64,000 nt of DNA from Obscuribacter phosphatis_A. GTDB lineage: Bacteria > Cyanobacteriota > Vampirovibrionia > Obscuribacterales > Obscuribacteraceae. How positions within the stretch are numbered: the stretch's first letter is position 1; every line of letters begins with the position of its first letter. Below, piece after piece: positions 44,738 to 53,813 of the stretch. The notes under the pieces were generated by a model. That model saw only the letters and a program-made list of their open reading frames with translations, ran no database searches and was not told the DNA's origin. The stretch is taken from contig JAFLCK010000003.1 of the NCBI GenBank assembly GCA_017303615.1, positions 124,001-188,000 of the forward strand, read 5' to 3'. Position numbers and translations under genes: made by a program.

Positions 44738-45673
44738 CTAAGTATTGGTATTGGGATTAGGATTGGGATTGCGCATTTTGTCGTTGAGAGCGTCTTTCAA
44801 AAGTTCGTTCTGGCGCAATAAAGCCTTGAGATGTTCGTTGGCAATAGCAAGCTCGGCTTGCAATTCGGCAACAGTCTGTTCATGGCTGACGCCGGTGACT
44901 GGATCGCGACCGGGCATCTTCGGCAATAGTACATAGCCTAATTGCACGGCTTTTAGAGCCGCAGCAGTGCGGGTAGGCACCTTAAGCTTAGCCAATATAC
45001 ACTCAATATGCTTCTCGACCGTGCGCAGCTTCATATCAAGTTCTTCAGCGATTTCTTTGTTGCGAAGGTCAAGTCTAATCAATACTTCAATCTCTCTATC
45101 GGTGAGATTGCAGTTGGGCATATTGGTGGTCGGGGTCTGCTTGACGAGCTGCGTGATCTTTGGATCGCAATAGGGCAAGGCCCGCGTCACCTGTTCGATG
45201 GCTTCGAACAAAGTACGAGGACCGGAGCTCTTCAAGCAAAAACCACGCGCACCGGCTCTACTGAGCTGGTTATGGTACTTGGTGGCGTGATAAGAATCGG
45301 TGAGGATGAGGACATTGGCATTGGGCAATTCCTGCGAGACTCGGCGACAGACCTCGACACCGTTGAGATAATCAAGATCGACGTCCAATATGACGAAGTC
45401 AGGACGCAACCTTCTAATCATCTCGGTGGCGGCCATACCATCTGAGGCTTCGCCGACTATCTCGACCACTTCAGAAACTACTCGCTTCAAACCAAAGCGA
45501 ATAAGCTCATGCCGCTCGCATAGAACCGTGCGTGGACGAAACACCGAATGCCTCTGGACCGATATAGCTGAATCCAAGAAAGTCTCCCATTTTTCCGTCA
45601 CCTTTCCCCAGGTGACGTTTTTATTGTAACAAGGTCGGGAAAATGCGTAAGAGCGAAATTTATATTCCGCCAT
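44738..45673 (-). CDS. NarL/LuxR-type response regulator with C-terminal extension
   Basis: The 311-residue product has a receiver domain (about 48-165) with the phospho-Asp D97 (FVILDVDLD), T125 and K148, then a LuxR helix-turn-helix (about 187-247: LTDREIEVLIRLDLRNKEIAEELDMKLRTVEKHIECILAKL). The acidic pocket reads ERH (E53), where usual members have two acidic residues. The C-terminal 50 residues form a coiled coil (HEQTVAELQAELAIANEHLKALLRQNELLK) and end in a short Asn-Pro/Asn-Thr repeat. No histidine kinase is in the window, so it is an orphan regulator. The C-terminal coiled coil is unusual. Confidence 0.88.
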   Translation of the reverse strand: MAEYKFRSYAFSRPCYNKNVTWGKVTEKWETFLDSAISVQRHSVFRPRTVLCERHELIRFGLKRVVSEVVEIVGEASDGMAATEMIRRLRPDFVILDVDLDYLNGVEVCRRVSQELPNANVLILTDSYHATKYHNQLSRAGARGFCLKSSGPRTLFEAIEQVTRALPYCDPKITQLVKQTPTTNMPNCNLTDREIEVLIRLDLRNKEIAEELDMKLRTVEKHIECILAKLKVPTRTAAALKAVQLGYVLLPKMPGRDPVTGVSHEQTVAELQAELAIANEHLKALLRQNELLKDALNDKMRNPNPNPNTNT

Positions 45674-45982
45674 TCTACGAAATCTAATCGTTAATGACGA
45701 GAAGCGAGCTGCTGATAACTAAGTAAGTTTAGCAAAATCCTCACCAGTATTTGCTTTTGAACTTCTAATCAGAAAACGGTTTTCAAGCGCAGAAACCACA
45801 ATACAGGCGCTTACTTCCGAAATTTTTGCCGAAAAGATGGCAAAACCATGAAAAGAGGTAAAAAACCTGATTCAATAAATAATTGTAAGCGAACGGCAAG
45901 AATTACCGCCCGGTGGGAATATTCCCATGGCAAGCGCTTTATTGAATCGCTAAATTAGTTTGGGCGGTAGCACTACGAATAT
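45674..45982. other. Divergent intergenic region with nested inverted repeats
   Basis: No gene is seen in these 309 bases between the response regulator and the TPR-rpoB-like operon. They hold GATTCAATAAA (45869-45879) and its complement TTTATTGAATC (45938-45948), a 14-base palindrome TGGGAATATTCCCA (45914-45927) and CCGCCC/GGGCGG (45907-45912/45962-45967). The elements lie in the last 115 bases before the TPR start, so they may be operators or leader structure. Confidence 0.65.
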
Positions 45983-47998
45983 ATGTCCTCTATAGAGAAA
46001 GCAAGTCCACACAATAGTCAAGTGCGAAAGAAGGCGACCAAATTTATGGCCGCTAGCTTGCTTGGGCTGGCTTTTTCTCTGCCTTACGCAATTATTTTTA
46101 GCACTTTTACTGCTTTGCCGACTTTGGCTGCAAAGCTAAATGCCAAGCCCTTGCCCTCGCGTTTCGACCAAGCGCCAAATCCTGATCAGGAACCAATGCC
46201 TCCGAGCCTCTGGCACAACCGTCGAGCCGATTATCGTGATGTGCAAAAGAGCCAAAAGGAAGAAGAAGAGAAACGCCAAAAGGAAGAAAAAGAAAAGCAA
46301 GAAAAGGCAAAGCAAGCCCAAGTACAGGCTGTGAAAGATGTGCAACAGCAAGCAATCAATGCCAACAATCAAGCTGTAGCGCTGGGTAAAGCCGGGCGAT
46401 TCGCCGATGCCATCGTGCAACATGAAAAGGCCTGCAAGATCGACCCAAGCAGCCAAGAATTCAAGATCAATCTCTCAGCCGCCTATTGCATGTACGGCGA
46501 TCAAAGACTCAAGGCAGGTGACGCCAGCGGGGCCGCCCATCTTTATCGAAAGTCTTTAGTGGTTCTCTCTAACAATGCACTGGCAGGCAACAAGCTCAGC
46601 CAAGCTATAAAGAAACTGGGCATGGACCCGACCTTGGCTGACAACCGCATCGGTCTAGGCGATCAACTGGCTGCCGGCGGAGATTTAGCCGGTGCCACCT
46701 TGGAATATACACTAGCCATGCAACTGGAGCCCGGTGCCAAGACTTACACAAAAATGGGTGATATCTCGGTGCGCTATGGACAGGTACAGAATGCCCTTTC
46801 TTGGTACAGACAAGCGACAGTGAAAAACCCGAACTATGGTCCGGCTCATCGCGGTGCCGGCTTTGCCTATATGATGCTCAAGGACTACACCCAGGCGGCT
46901 TCTTCCTTACGCAAGGCAGTGATAGCCGACCCGGACGACCGCGCTTCTGGTCAAGCTCTTGTCGAAATCTGGCGAAAACAAGTGGCCTCACAGCCGACCT
47001 TGGCCGAGAATCATCTCGGTTTGGGTACAGCCTTGCAGCTATCGGGCGATCTAGACGGCGCCGAAGCTGAGTATATGAAAGTTGAACAACTGGATAGATC
47101 CAATCCACAGATTGGTCCGGCACGCAATAGCTTGGTCAAAGCCCGCAAACACAAAGAGGCCGACAAACATAGGGAAGCGGCTGAAACATTCTTTTCGCAG
47201 GGATTAAAACGAGAAGCCCTTTCGGAACTAGCCCAGGCTGCAATGATGGAACCCAATAATGCTCGCTATCAATTTCAATTGGGAGAATATCTGGAGGCGG
47301 CCGGAGATTATCAAAATGCCCTGGCAGCCTATCGTAAGTCGGTACTGATTGATCCCCGAAACGAAGAGGGTGCTCGTCGTATGAGGGAATTGGTCGGTCA
47401 GCTGAATAAAGATCAACAACATCAACAGCATCATCAAAATCACCAGCAGCAACAGCAAAACTCGCGCCCGCCAGAACAAGCTCCGCCGCAGCGCATTCAA
47501 CTTGCCCGTCCGCAGGAAGAACAACCATCGCCGGTGGCAGTCAATACTAACTACAAAGGGGTAGAATCCTCTCCCTATGCTGGAAACTTCCGCACTCACG
47601 ACGAGAGCCCAACCAGAGAAGTGGAAAAACGCGATATTATCGAAAAAACCACTGAAACAGCACCGACACAAGCAGCTTCTACTGCTAATAATTCTGCCGT
47701 TAGTGCCGGTATACATCCAGTCTTAAAACAAGCAGCCGAATTGGAGCAGAGAGGTGACTTCAATGGTGCGGTAGAAGCACTAAAGGCGGCGCTTCCAGAC
47801 AATCTATCCAACCCGGAGTTTCATCATCGCATCGGCATGGATCTTGTCAATCTTGGTCAAACATCAGAAGCAATCTCGGAGCTGCGCATCGCCAGTGCGC
47901 TAGATCCGGCCAATCGTATCTTCGCCGATGATCTGGCCCGCGTTTTGAAAATCCATCAAAAATCTCTCAGTTCAAACGGTGCAGGAGAAGGCAGATGA
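45983..47998 (+). CDS. TPR-repeat protein, translationally coupled to the rpoB-like gene
   Basis: The 671-residue product has an N-terminal hydrophobic segment (about 22-50, probably a signal anchor), a charged Lys/Glu coil (about 88-115) and a series of TPR-like units (120-480 and 590-660: AIVQHEKACKIDPSSQEF, ALSWYRQATVKNPNYGPAHRGAG, ALAAYRKSVLIDPRNEEG). A Gln/His-rich linker (QQHQQHHQNHQQQQQNS, about 477-493) splits the two sets. It may act as an adaptor at or outside the membrane. The TGA stop overlaps the ATG of the rpoB-like gene (ATGA), an unusual pairing. The start has no obvious ribosome-binding site. Confidence 0.85.
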   Translation: MSSIEKASPHNSQVRKKATKFMAASLLGLAFSLPYAIIFSTFTALPTLAAKLNAKPLPSRFDQAPNPDQEPMPPSLWHNRRADYRDVQKSQKEEEEKRQKEEKEKQEKAKQAQVQAVKDVQQQAINANNQAVALGKAGRFADAIVQHEKACKIDPSSQEFKINLSAAYCMYGDQRLKAGDASGAAHLYRKSLVVLSNNALAGNKLSQAIKKLGMDPTLADNRIGLGDQLAAGGDLAGATLEYTLAMQLEPGAKTYTKMGDISVRYGQVQNALSWYRQATVKNPNYGPAHRGAGFAYMMLKDYTQAASSLRKAVIADPDDRASGQALVEIWRKQVASQPTLAENHLGLGTALQLSGDLDGAEAEYMKVEQLDRSNPQIGPARNSLVKARKHKEADKHREAAETFFSQGLKREALSELAQAAMMEPNNARYQFQLGEYLEAAGDYQNALAAYRKSVLIDPRNEEGARRMRELVGQLNKDQQHQQHHQNHQQQQQNSRPPEQAPPQRIQLARPQEEQPSPVAVNTNYKGVESSPYAGNFRTHDESPTREVEKRDIIEKTTETAPTQAASTANNSAVSAGIHPVLKQAAELEQRGDFNGAVEALKAALPDNLSNPEFHHRIGMDLVNLGQTSEAISELRIASALDPANRIFADDLARVLKIHQKSLSSNGAGEGR

Positions 47999-50900
47999 GT
48001 TTTTATTTCCAAGCACCTGATCTGGCTGAATTTCCAAGGAGGTCCTACAGACGCTTCTTGGAAGAAACGATCGGCAATTTGTTTGCTGAAATTTCACCGG
48101 TGACAAGTGAATATGCCAATCGTTTTGAACTGACTTTTATCGGACCAGACGGCAAAGTGCATTGGAAATTCGAAGACTATGCCCATGATTCAGGTTATCC
48201 GACTTCGCCTGAAATGGCTCGCAAAACCAATATGACCCATGCCCGCCGCCTGCTCATGGATGTCTATCTGCGCGACAATCATACCGGCGAACTGCGCAAA
48301 TCGACAGCTTATATGACCGATGTACCGGTTATTACCGACCGCGGCACCTTTGTTATCAACGGCTCTGAGCGCGTCGTTCTCGGCCAACTGGTCAGGGCTC
48401 CCGGCATCTATTTCAGCTCTACCGGCCCTACTTCTTATAAGGCGCTTATGCTGGCTGAAATGGGAGCACCAATTGCTTTCGAACTGGAACTGGACCCCAA
48501 TATGGGCAAAACTTCTAGAGCCAAGTGTCGGATCAAATTGCCCAAGCGAAGCTGGGTGGCGGCGACAACTGTTCTTTTGGCTATGGGCGTCGATGCTCCA
48601 GACATACAAAAGCGCATAGGCTCTCTTTTGGAGCGCAATCGTATAGATTTCAAAAAGATCTCGCAGTCGGAAGCCCTGGCTGTAGTGGGTCGAGGCTGGA
48701 AGCCTGATGGCGGCGGCGGTGCCTCGAGCGGTACCACGGCTTTGAAAGAACTGACAGACAAGCGCCGATATTCGCTGGGCAAACTAGGACGGCGTCGCGT
48801 CAACAAAAAACTAGGGCTGGAGGGCGAATCGCACCAGCTCACCGCCACAGACTTACTGGCTGCCATTGAGTATTTGCTCGGTCTGCCTCTAGACATGGGC
48901 AAGATGGACAATATCGACAGCCTTGAGAACCGACACCTGCGCGGTGTCGGCGAAACCATGACCAGATCGGTCAGACCGGCTCTAGCCCAGATGACCAAAT
49001 CTATCCGCACCAGACTAGAGTTGAATGAAGACGAAGAGATTGGTTCGCCAAACGACCTGCTCGATACTCGACCGTTCGCCAATGCCATCTCTAAATACTT
49101 TACCGGCAACCCATTGGTTCAATATCTCGACCAACAGAACCCTCTTTCCGAGCTATCCCACCGCCGCCGTATCACCTCTTTCGGACCGGGCGGCATAGAC
49201 CCGGCTGCCGCGCCGGTTGAAATGCGCGACGTGCACCCGTCTCAAATTGGACGAGTCTGCTTGGTTGAATCGCCTGAAGGTAAGAACTGCGGCATGGTCT
49301 CCTACATGGCCACCTACTGTCGCATCGATGACGACGGCTTTATGACCGTGCCTTACCGCAAAGTAGAAAACGGCATCATCACAGACGAAGTAAAGTTTTT
49401 AGGACCCGGCGACGACCGCAATCACACCTTGGCTCCACCAGACACCAAAGTAGAAGGCAACCGCATCTTGGGACCGATGGTGGCGGCAAGACGCGGCGAG
49501 AACTTTATGGAAGTAGTGCCGGAAGACGTGGATATGATCGGTATTGCCCCCCAAGGCTTTATCTCGGTCGGTTCAGGTCTGATTCCTTTTTTGGAACACG
49601 ATGACGCCAACCGTGCCCTCATGGGTGGTGGCATGATGCGCCAGACTCTGCCCTTAATTAGGCCCGAAAGGCCTAGAGTGGGCACCGGCATGGAGCGCAT
49701 AGTGGCGCGTTCCTCTGGACATTCGGTCATTGCCAGAAGAGCCGGTGTGGTCACCCGTGTGTCAGGCGACGAAATTGTCATCACCCAAGCTTCCGGCGAA
49801 TCGCGTACATACAATCTCATTCGTTATGACCGTACCAACCAAAACACTATTCTCGACCAGAGACCTTCAGTCAAAGAAGGACAGCAGGTAGAAGCCGGTC
49901 AAATCATTGCCGATGGTCCCGCCATAGACAACGGTGAACTTTCGCTGGGGCGCAATCTACTTATAGCCTTTCTTTCTTGGAACGGCTACAACTTTGAAGA
50001 CGCCATAGTCGTTCGAGAAGGACTAATCAAAGAACATCGTCTCAGTCATATAGAGATAGAGAAACACTCGATCGGGGTGCACCAAACTCTCAGGGGTCCT
50101 GAAATTCTCACCCCCGAACTGCCCAATGTGGCTGGTAAAGACTTGGAACATCTGGACGATAGAGGCATCGCCAAGATAGGCAGCTATGTGCATCCTGGCG
50201 ATATTTTGGTCTCTAAGCTTTCACCCAAAGAAGCAAAAGCTCTCTCAGCGGAAGAGGAGTTATTGCAAGCCATCTTTGGCAAAGTGGCTGAAGAGATGGG
50301 CGACACCAGCCTGAGAGTGCCACACGGCTCGGGCGGCAGGGTAATAGATGTGCGCATCTTTACGCCTGAAACCACCCCTGAACTAAAGGCCGGTATCATC
50401 TGCGAAATAGAAGTGCTCATTGCCCGACTCTGTCCTTTAGAAGTGGGTGACAAACTAGCTGGTCGCCACGGCAACAAAGGCATCGTCGCCACAGTGGTAA
50501 AAGACTGCGATATGCCCTACCTGCCTGACGGCACACCGGTCGACCTGGTGCTCAACCCACTGGGCGTACCAAGCCGTATGAATGTCGGGCAAGTCTTCGA
50601 TACCCAGCTTGGTTTTTATGCCAGTGTTTTGAACCGCTATTATCGAATTCACCAGTTTGACGAATCAATTGCGCCGGACGCTAGTTTTAGATTGGTTACC
50701 GACGCCTTGAAAGAAGTAAGAAAACTGCCCAACTATCAATGGCTGGGCGAAGACGGCAAGGTCAAGCTCTATGACGGCCGAACCGGCGAACCCTTCGACA
50801 GACCGGTCCTGGTGGGCAGACAATATATGCTCAAGCTCAACCAGTTGGTTTTGCACAAAATCAATGCTCGCTCCGGCTTGGGCGGTCCTTACGCAGCTGT

Positions 50901-52035
50901 CACCCAGCAGCCTGTAGGCGGCAAAGCCAATCACGGCGGGCAGCGCATGGGTGAAATGGAAGTCTGGGCCATTCAGGCTTACGGAGCCGCCAATGTCTTG
51001 CACGAGATGATGACCATCAAGTCGGACGACATACAGGGGCGCCACCAAAGCTATGCCGAAATGGTGCAAGGGGTTGAAATCACTCCTGGCGGAAGAACGG
51101 CGGCCTTCGACGGTCTTTGCTGTGAGTTGCGCGGTCTTGGTATGGAAGTCACCCTTGGTAAAGTGGTGGATACATTCGAGCCGATACCACTTAAGGAAGA
51201 AGTGCGAAAACCAGTCACTGGTTTAGGAAAAGAGCGTCAAGAGGAGTCGGATGGGACTCCTACGAAAACACTGGAAGAGCAATATCAAGTCTCCATGGTG
51301 CACAAACTGGAAAAAGAGGATGGCACCAAAATCCTCGAAATCCCAGCGGGCGACTATGTTCCAGTCAATAAGCCACCGGCGCCGCCGGTGATCACATCGA
51401 TTACAAGCGGTAAGCATGGTGGGAAACCACGTATTGAAATGTCGCAAGAACCGTTGTTTGATGACATTGTTGAAGAAGATGCCAAAGATCTTGGTCAACA
51501 TACTGAGTCCCAATCAATAAAGGCGGATAAACCTGAGACTCCATCTTTTGTGGACGACTTTATCAATCAAGTCACAAACGAAGAAGATGAAGAGGAAGAT
51601 CTACCCCCCGAGTTGCTCGAAGCTGAAGCGAAACTGATTCGAGATCAAGAACGGGAACGAGAACTAAAAGGGTCCCTTGCCGAGAAGGAGAAAAAGCAAC
51701 AGTCCATCAGTGAAATAATCGCCCGCGAACTTGGGCAGGTAGCCATTGCAACAGGCAATCAAGCCGACAATACTGGACACACAGAAATAGGGATTGGCAG
51801 CGGAGTATCCGCCGGAATTCAGGGTTTCCCCTCCTTCCTCGAACTGAAAGTTCTAGCTCGGCAATTGGCTCCCCTCGCGCCCCGCAATCTCAGCGAAAAT
51901 CAAGCCAATCAGATTGCAGACAATAGCATGGCCGGCTATTTCAAACGAACGGACCGTAATGCCGCTCCAGGACAAGATCCCTCAAATCTGTCGACGAACG
52001 ATCTCACAATTGAGAAAGACGACGACCAAACCTAA
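47995..52035 (+). CDS. rpoB-like: Divergent RNA polymerase beta-subunit-like protein with C-terminal extension
   Basis: The 1346-residue product covers the beta subunit from PDLAEFPRRSYRRFLEE to the beta C-terminal block, a core of about 1055 residues, then about 290 highly charged residues with no known domain. K820 and K828 (GDKLAGRHGNKG) match the active-site Lys1065/1073 of E. coli, as remembered. The rifampicin region is changed: V375 for S512, T394 for S531, D379 and H389 kept. Fork loop 2 TRERAG reads DPAAAP (402-407), and NMQRQ reads GMMRQ (546-550). PEGPNIGLI reads PEGKNCGMV, and GIPESFKVL reads GRTAAFDGL. There is no rplL upstream or rpoC downstream. It may be a duplicated, alternative beta or the lineage's only beta. 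The gene is intact, without frameshifts. Confidence 0.85.
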   Translation: MSFYFQAPDLAEFPRRSYRRFLEETIGNLFAEISPVTSEYANRFELTFIGPDGKVHWKFEDYAHDSGYPTSPEMARKTNMTHARRLLMDVYLRDNHTGELRKSTAYMTDVPVITDRGTFVINGSERVVLGQLVRAPGIYFSSTGPTSYKALMLAEMGAPIAFELELDPNMGKTSRAKCRIKLPKRSWVAATTVLLAMGVDAPDIQKRIGSLLERNRIDFKKISQSEALAVVGRGWKPDGGGGASSGTTALKELTDKRRYSLGKLGRRRVNKKLGLEGESHQLTATDLLAAIEYLLGLPLDMGKMDNIDSLENRHLRGVGETMTRSVRPALAQMTKSIRTRLELNEDEEIGSPNDLLDTRPFANAISKYFTGNPLVQYLDQQNPLSELSHRRRITSFGPGGIDPAAAPVEMRDVHPSQIGRVCLVESPEGKNCGMVSYMATYCRIDDDGFMTVPYRKVENGIITDEVKFLGPGDDRNHTLAPPDTKVEGNRILGPMVAARRGENFMEVVPEDVDMIGIAPQGFISVGSGLIPFLEHDDANRALMGGGMMRQTLPLIRPERPRVGTGMERIVARSSGHSVIARRAGVVTRVSGDEIVITQASGESRTYNLIRYDRTNQNTILDQRPSVKEGQQVEAGQIIADGPAIDNGELSLGRNLLIAFLSWNGYNFEDAIVVREGLIKEHRLSHIEIEKHSIGVHQTLRGPEILTPELPNVAGKDLEHLDDRGIAKIGSYVHPGDILVSKLSPKEAKALSAEEELLQAIFGKVAEEMGDTSLRVPHGSGGRVIDVRIFTPETTPELKAGIICEIEVLIARLCPLEVGDKLAGRHGNKGIVATVVKDCDMPYLPDGTPVDLVLNPLGVPSRMNVGQVFDTQLGFYASVLNRYYRIHQFDESIAPDASFRLVTDALKEVRKLPNYQWLGEDGKVKLYDGRTGEPFDRPVLVGRQYMLKLNQLVLHKINARSGLGGPYAAVTQQPVGGKANHGGQRMGEMEVWAIQAYGAANVLHEMMTIKSDDIQGRHQSYAEMVQGVEITPGGRTAAFDGLCCELRGLGMEVTLGKVVDTFEPIPLKEEVRKPVTGLGKERQEESDGTPTKTLEEQYQVSMVHKLEKEDGTKILEIPAGDYVPVNKPPAPPVITSITSGKHGGKPRIEMSQEPLFDDIVEEDAKDLGQHTESQSIKADKPETPSFVDDFINQVTNEEDEEEDLPPELLEAEAKLIRDQERERELKGSLAEKEKKQQSISEIIARELGQVAIATGNQADNTGHTEIGIGSGVSAGIQGFPSFLELKVLARQLAPLAPRNLSENQANQIADNSMAGYFKRTDRNAAPGQDPSNLSTNDLTIEKDDDQT

Positions 52036-52051
52036 TTAATTGAGGACCGCC

Positions 52052-52984
52052 ATGTTCTTTTCAAACCGAAGCCAAAAGCAAATCAAAAAACTAATCACAA
52101 TTACATGGCTGTTTTCCGCTCTAATCTTTTCAGTAGTCGGACCAGTGGGCGGAGCCTTCGCTCAAATTGGCGCCCCTGAGCCGCCGCCTCCTGGTGACGG
52201 CAGTATCGCACCGCCGGTGAATCCGGGCGATCTGGGTGGTCCCCAGCCGGTACCCAGCGGCGCAGCCGACAATAGTGCCGGCACCAACTTCTCGGTTGGC
52301 GCCGGTTCAGACCGCTCGGTGGTGAGACTATTCAATAACGGCCCACGCGGTCAACGCATGGTCCAAACAATCAGACCTGATACTCTTACACCAGACCAGC
52401 TCAACCAGATTCAAGGCATTCTCGGAGTCAACTTGGGCTCGGGCGAGCAGTCGGTAGATGTCTTCGTCACCGATGGTCAGCTTGAACAATTGAACGAAGC
52501 CATGGCGGCATATCCTCAGACGACCAATAACGGCGGACGCAAACAAATCACAACCGACGCACCGGCGGCCAACCGCCCCCTACCAGGGCGAGAAGCCATT
52601 TATGCCTTTCCCGGTGTGGTGCCCACAGTGGCAACTTTCTCTCGCTATCTGGTGATTACAGGTGTGGTCATGGCCACAGTCTTTATGGCACTGGCCGCTT
52701 ACTCTATGGTGAACGGCAGCCCTTATGGCGGTGCCAGAGTACTGGGTGCAGCCTCGGGTCTTTTCCTCTTGCTTGCCGCCTATACCATCTGGAAAATAGT
52801 GCAGATGAATACATTCAACGGCAATTCGGATAGAGCCGCCCAGATTCAGGCCAAAGCCGGTGGAGCGCTTGTCCAAGATGCTTTCCTGACTCGGCCTAAT
52901 ATGCCGGCCACGCCGGCGGTCGGCGCCACATCTATTGGGCGCAGCGGCGTACCGGTGCAACCTTTAGATCCGACCGGACAATAA
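52052..52984 (+). CDS. Exported two-TM protein, VirB2/TrbC-pilin-like topology
   Basis: The 310-residue product has a signal peptide (about 13-37, ending AFAQ), a Pro/Gly-rich linker and a C-terminal region with two membrane helices (about 190-215 and 225-250) around a small loop (NGSPYGGARVLG). The TM-loop-TM layout and Gly-rich loop recall VirB2/TrbC-type type IV secretion pilins, but length and N-terminal domain differ, so this is tentative. ATG 52052 has AGGA 9 bases upstream and lies 16 bases after the rpoB-like stop, so it is in the same transcript. Confidence 0.68.
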   Translation: MFFSNRSQKQIKKLITITWLFSALIFSVVGPVGGAFAQIGAPEPPPPGDGSIAPPVNPGDLGGPQPVPSGAADNSAGTNFSVGAGSDRSVVRLFNNGPRGQRMVQTIRPDTLTPDQLNQIQGILGVNLGSGEQSVDVFVTDGQLEQLNEAMAAYPQTTNNGGRKQITTDAPAANRPLPGREAIYAFPGVVPTVATFSRYLVITGVVMATVFMALAAYSMVNGSPYGGARVLGAASGLFLLLAAYTIWKIVQMNTFNGNSDRAAQIQAKAGGALVQDAFLTRPNMPATPAVGATSIGRSGVPVQPLDPTGQ

Positions 52985-53015
52985 TCTTTAGAATAATTAG
53001 TTTAGGACTGCCTTT

Positions 53016-53750
53016 ATGCCCAGCTCATCAAAAAGCCTGAATAAAACTAGAAAGGCATTGAGCGCCCTGCTGTTGCTTTCTTTAGCTTGGGCGGGCGAGG
53101 CCAGAGCAGACAACAAGCCTATAAATGAAATGTTCGGCGGTGGTTCAATGCCGTCTCGAAGCACCAGCATCATCAAACGCTCGCTGCCATCGAGCAGCAT
53201 TGCGCCACCACCGGTGCAACCAGCCAACCCAGTGACCGCCCCCGGCGCTCTTTCCATGATGTCGGAAGACAAGCCGGAAACAAGATTCTTCGAGACTTTC
53301 GACTCTACTTGCTTTAACGGTTTTCCCCGCCCGGAAGAGCGTGTTATTTTGACCCGTCCCTTCAATAACGATTCGGACCGAGTCCAACAGTGGACCGAAA
53401 CTGCTAGAAATGTTTCCTCTCGATATCGTAAAACTGCCATGGCTTTGCGTAATCTCCCGGTTCCCCAAGGCAGGGTAGATCTGGCAAACTATAAAGAGTT
53501 GAAGGCAGATTGGTTTGATAGTGCCGCCAACGTTTATGAGATGCTGATCAAACCGAAAGCACCAGCCCGCACAATTGAGGAATTACAAGAACAACTACAA
53601 AGAGTAGATAGAGAAGCAGACAGCGTTCAGCGTAACAAAGAATCACTTCTGGTTATGGAACGCTCCTTGAGAAAGCTCTACCGGGTGCACGAAAACAGAT
53701 ATACAGATGCCCTGCAGAACTTTGTCATGGGTGTACCTAAGCAAAAATAA
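53016..53750 (+). CDS. Secreted coiled-coil protein of unknown function
   Basis: The 244-residue product has a signal peptide (about 12-31, ALLLLSLAWAGEARA), then a Pro/Ser-rich stretch, one Cys (TCFNG) and a C-terminal coiled-coil region (about 175-230: IEELQEQLQRVDREADSVQRNKESLLVMERSL). I recognise no family. AGGA lies before the ATG. It follows the pilin-like gene by 31 bases and probably belongs with it. Confidence 0.68.
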   Translation: MPSSSKSLNKTRKALSALLLLSLAWAGEARADNKPINEMFGGGSMPSRSTSIIKRSLPSSSIAPPPVQPANPVTAPGALSMMSEDKPETRFFETFDSTCFNGFPRPEERVILTRPFNNDSDRVQQWTETARNVSSRYRKTAMALRNLPVPQGRVDLANYKELKADWFDSAANVYEMLIKPKAPARTIEELQEQLQRVDREADSVQRNKESLLVMERSLRKLYRVHENRYTDALQNFVMGVPKQK

Positions 53751-53813
53751 CCTTCCTAGTTTTCTTTTCAACAAAGCTTAGGCAGTCACCCCCCGAGAGG
53801 CACTAGCAAAAAA

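Noticed and set aside
48435..49109. Open frame of 224 codons on the minus strand
   Set aside because: It is antisense to the beta-subunit-like gene and Ser/Arg/Pro-rich as expected from a complementary frame; no motif seen.
47995..52035. Frameshifted or decayed rpoB
   Set aside because: The frame is open over its full length, the core blocks are in order and the active-site lysines are kept, so it looks functional and divergent instead of broken.
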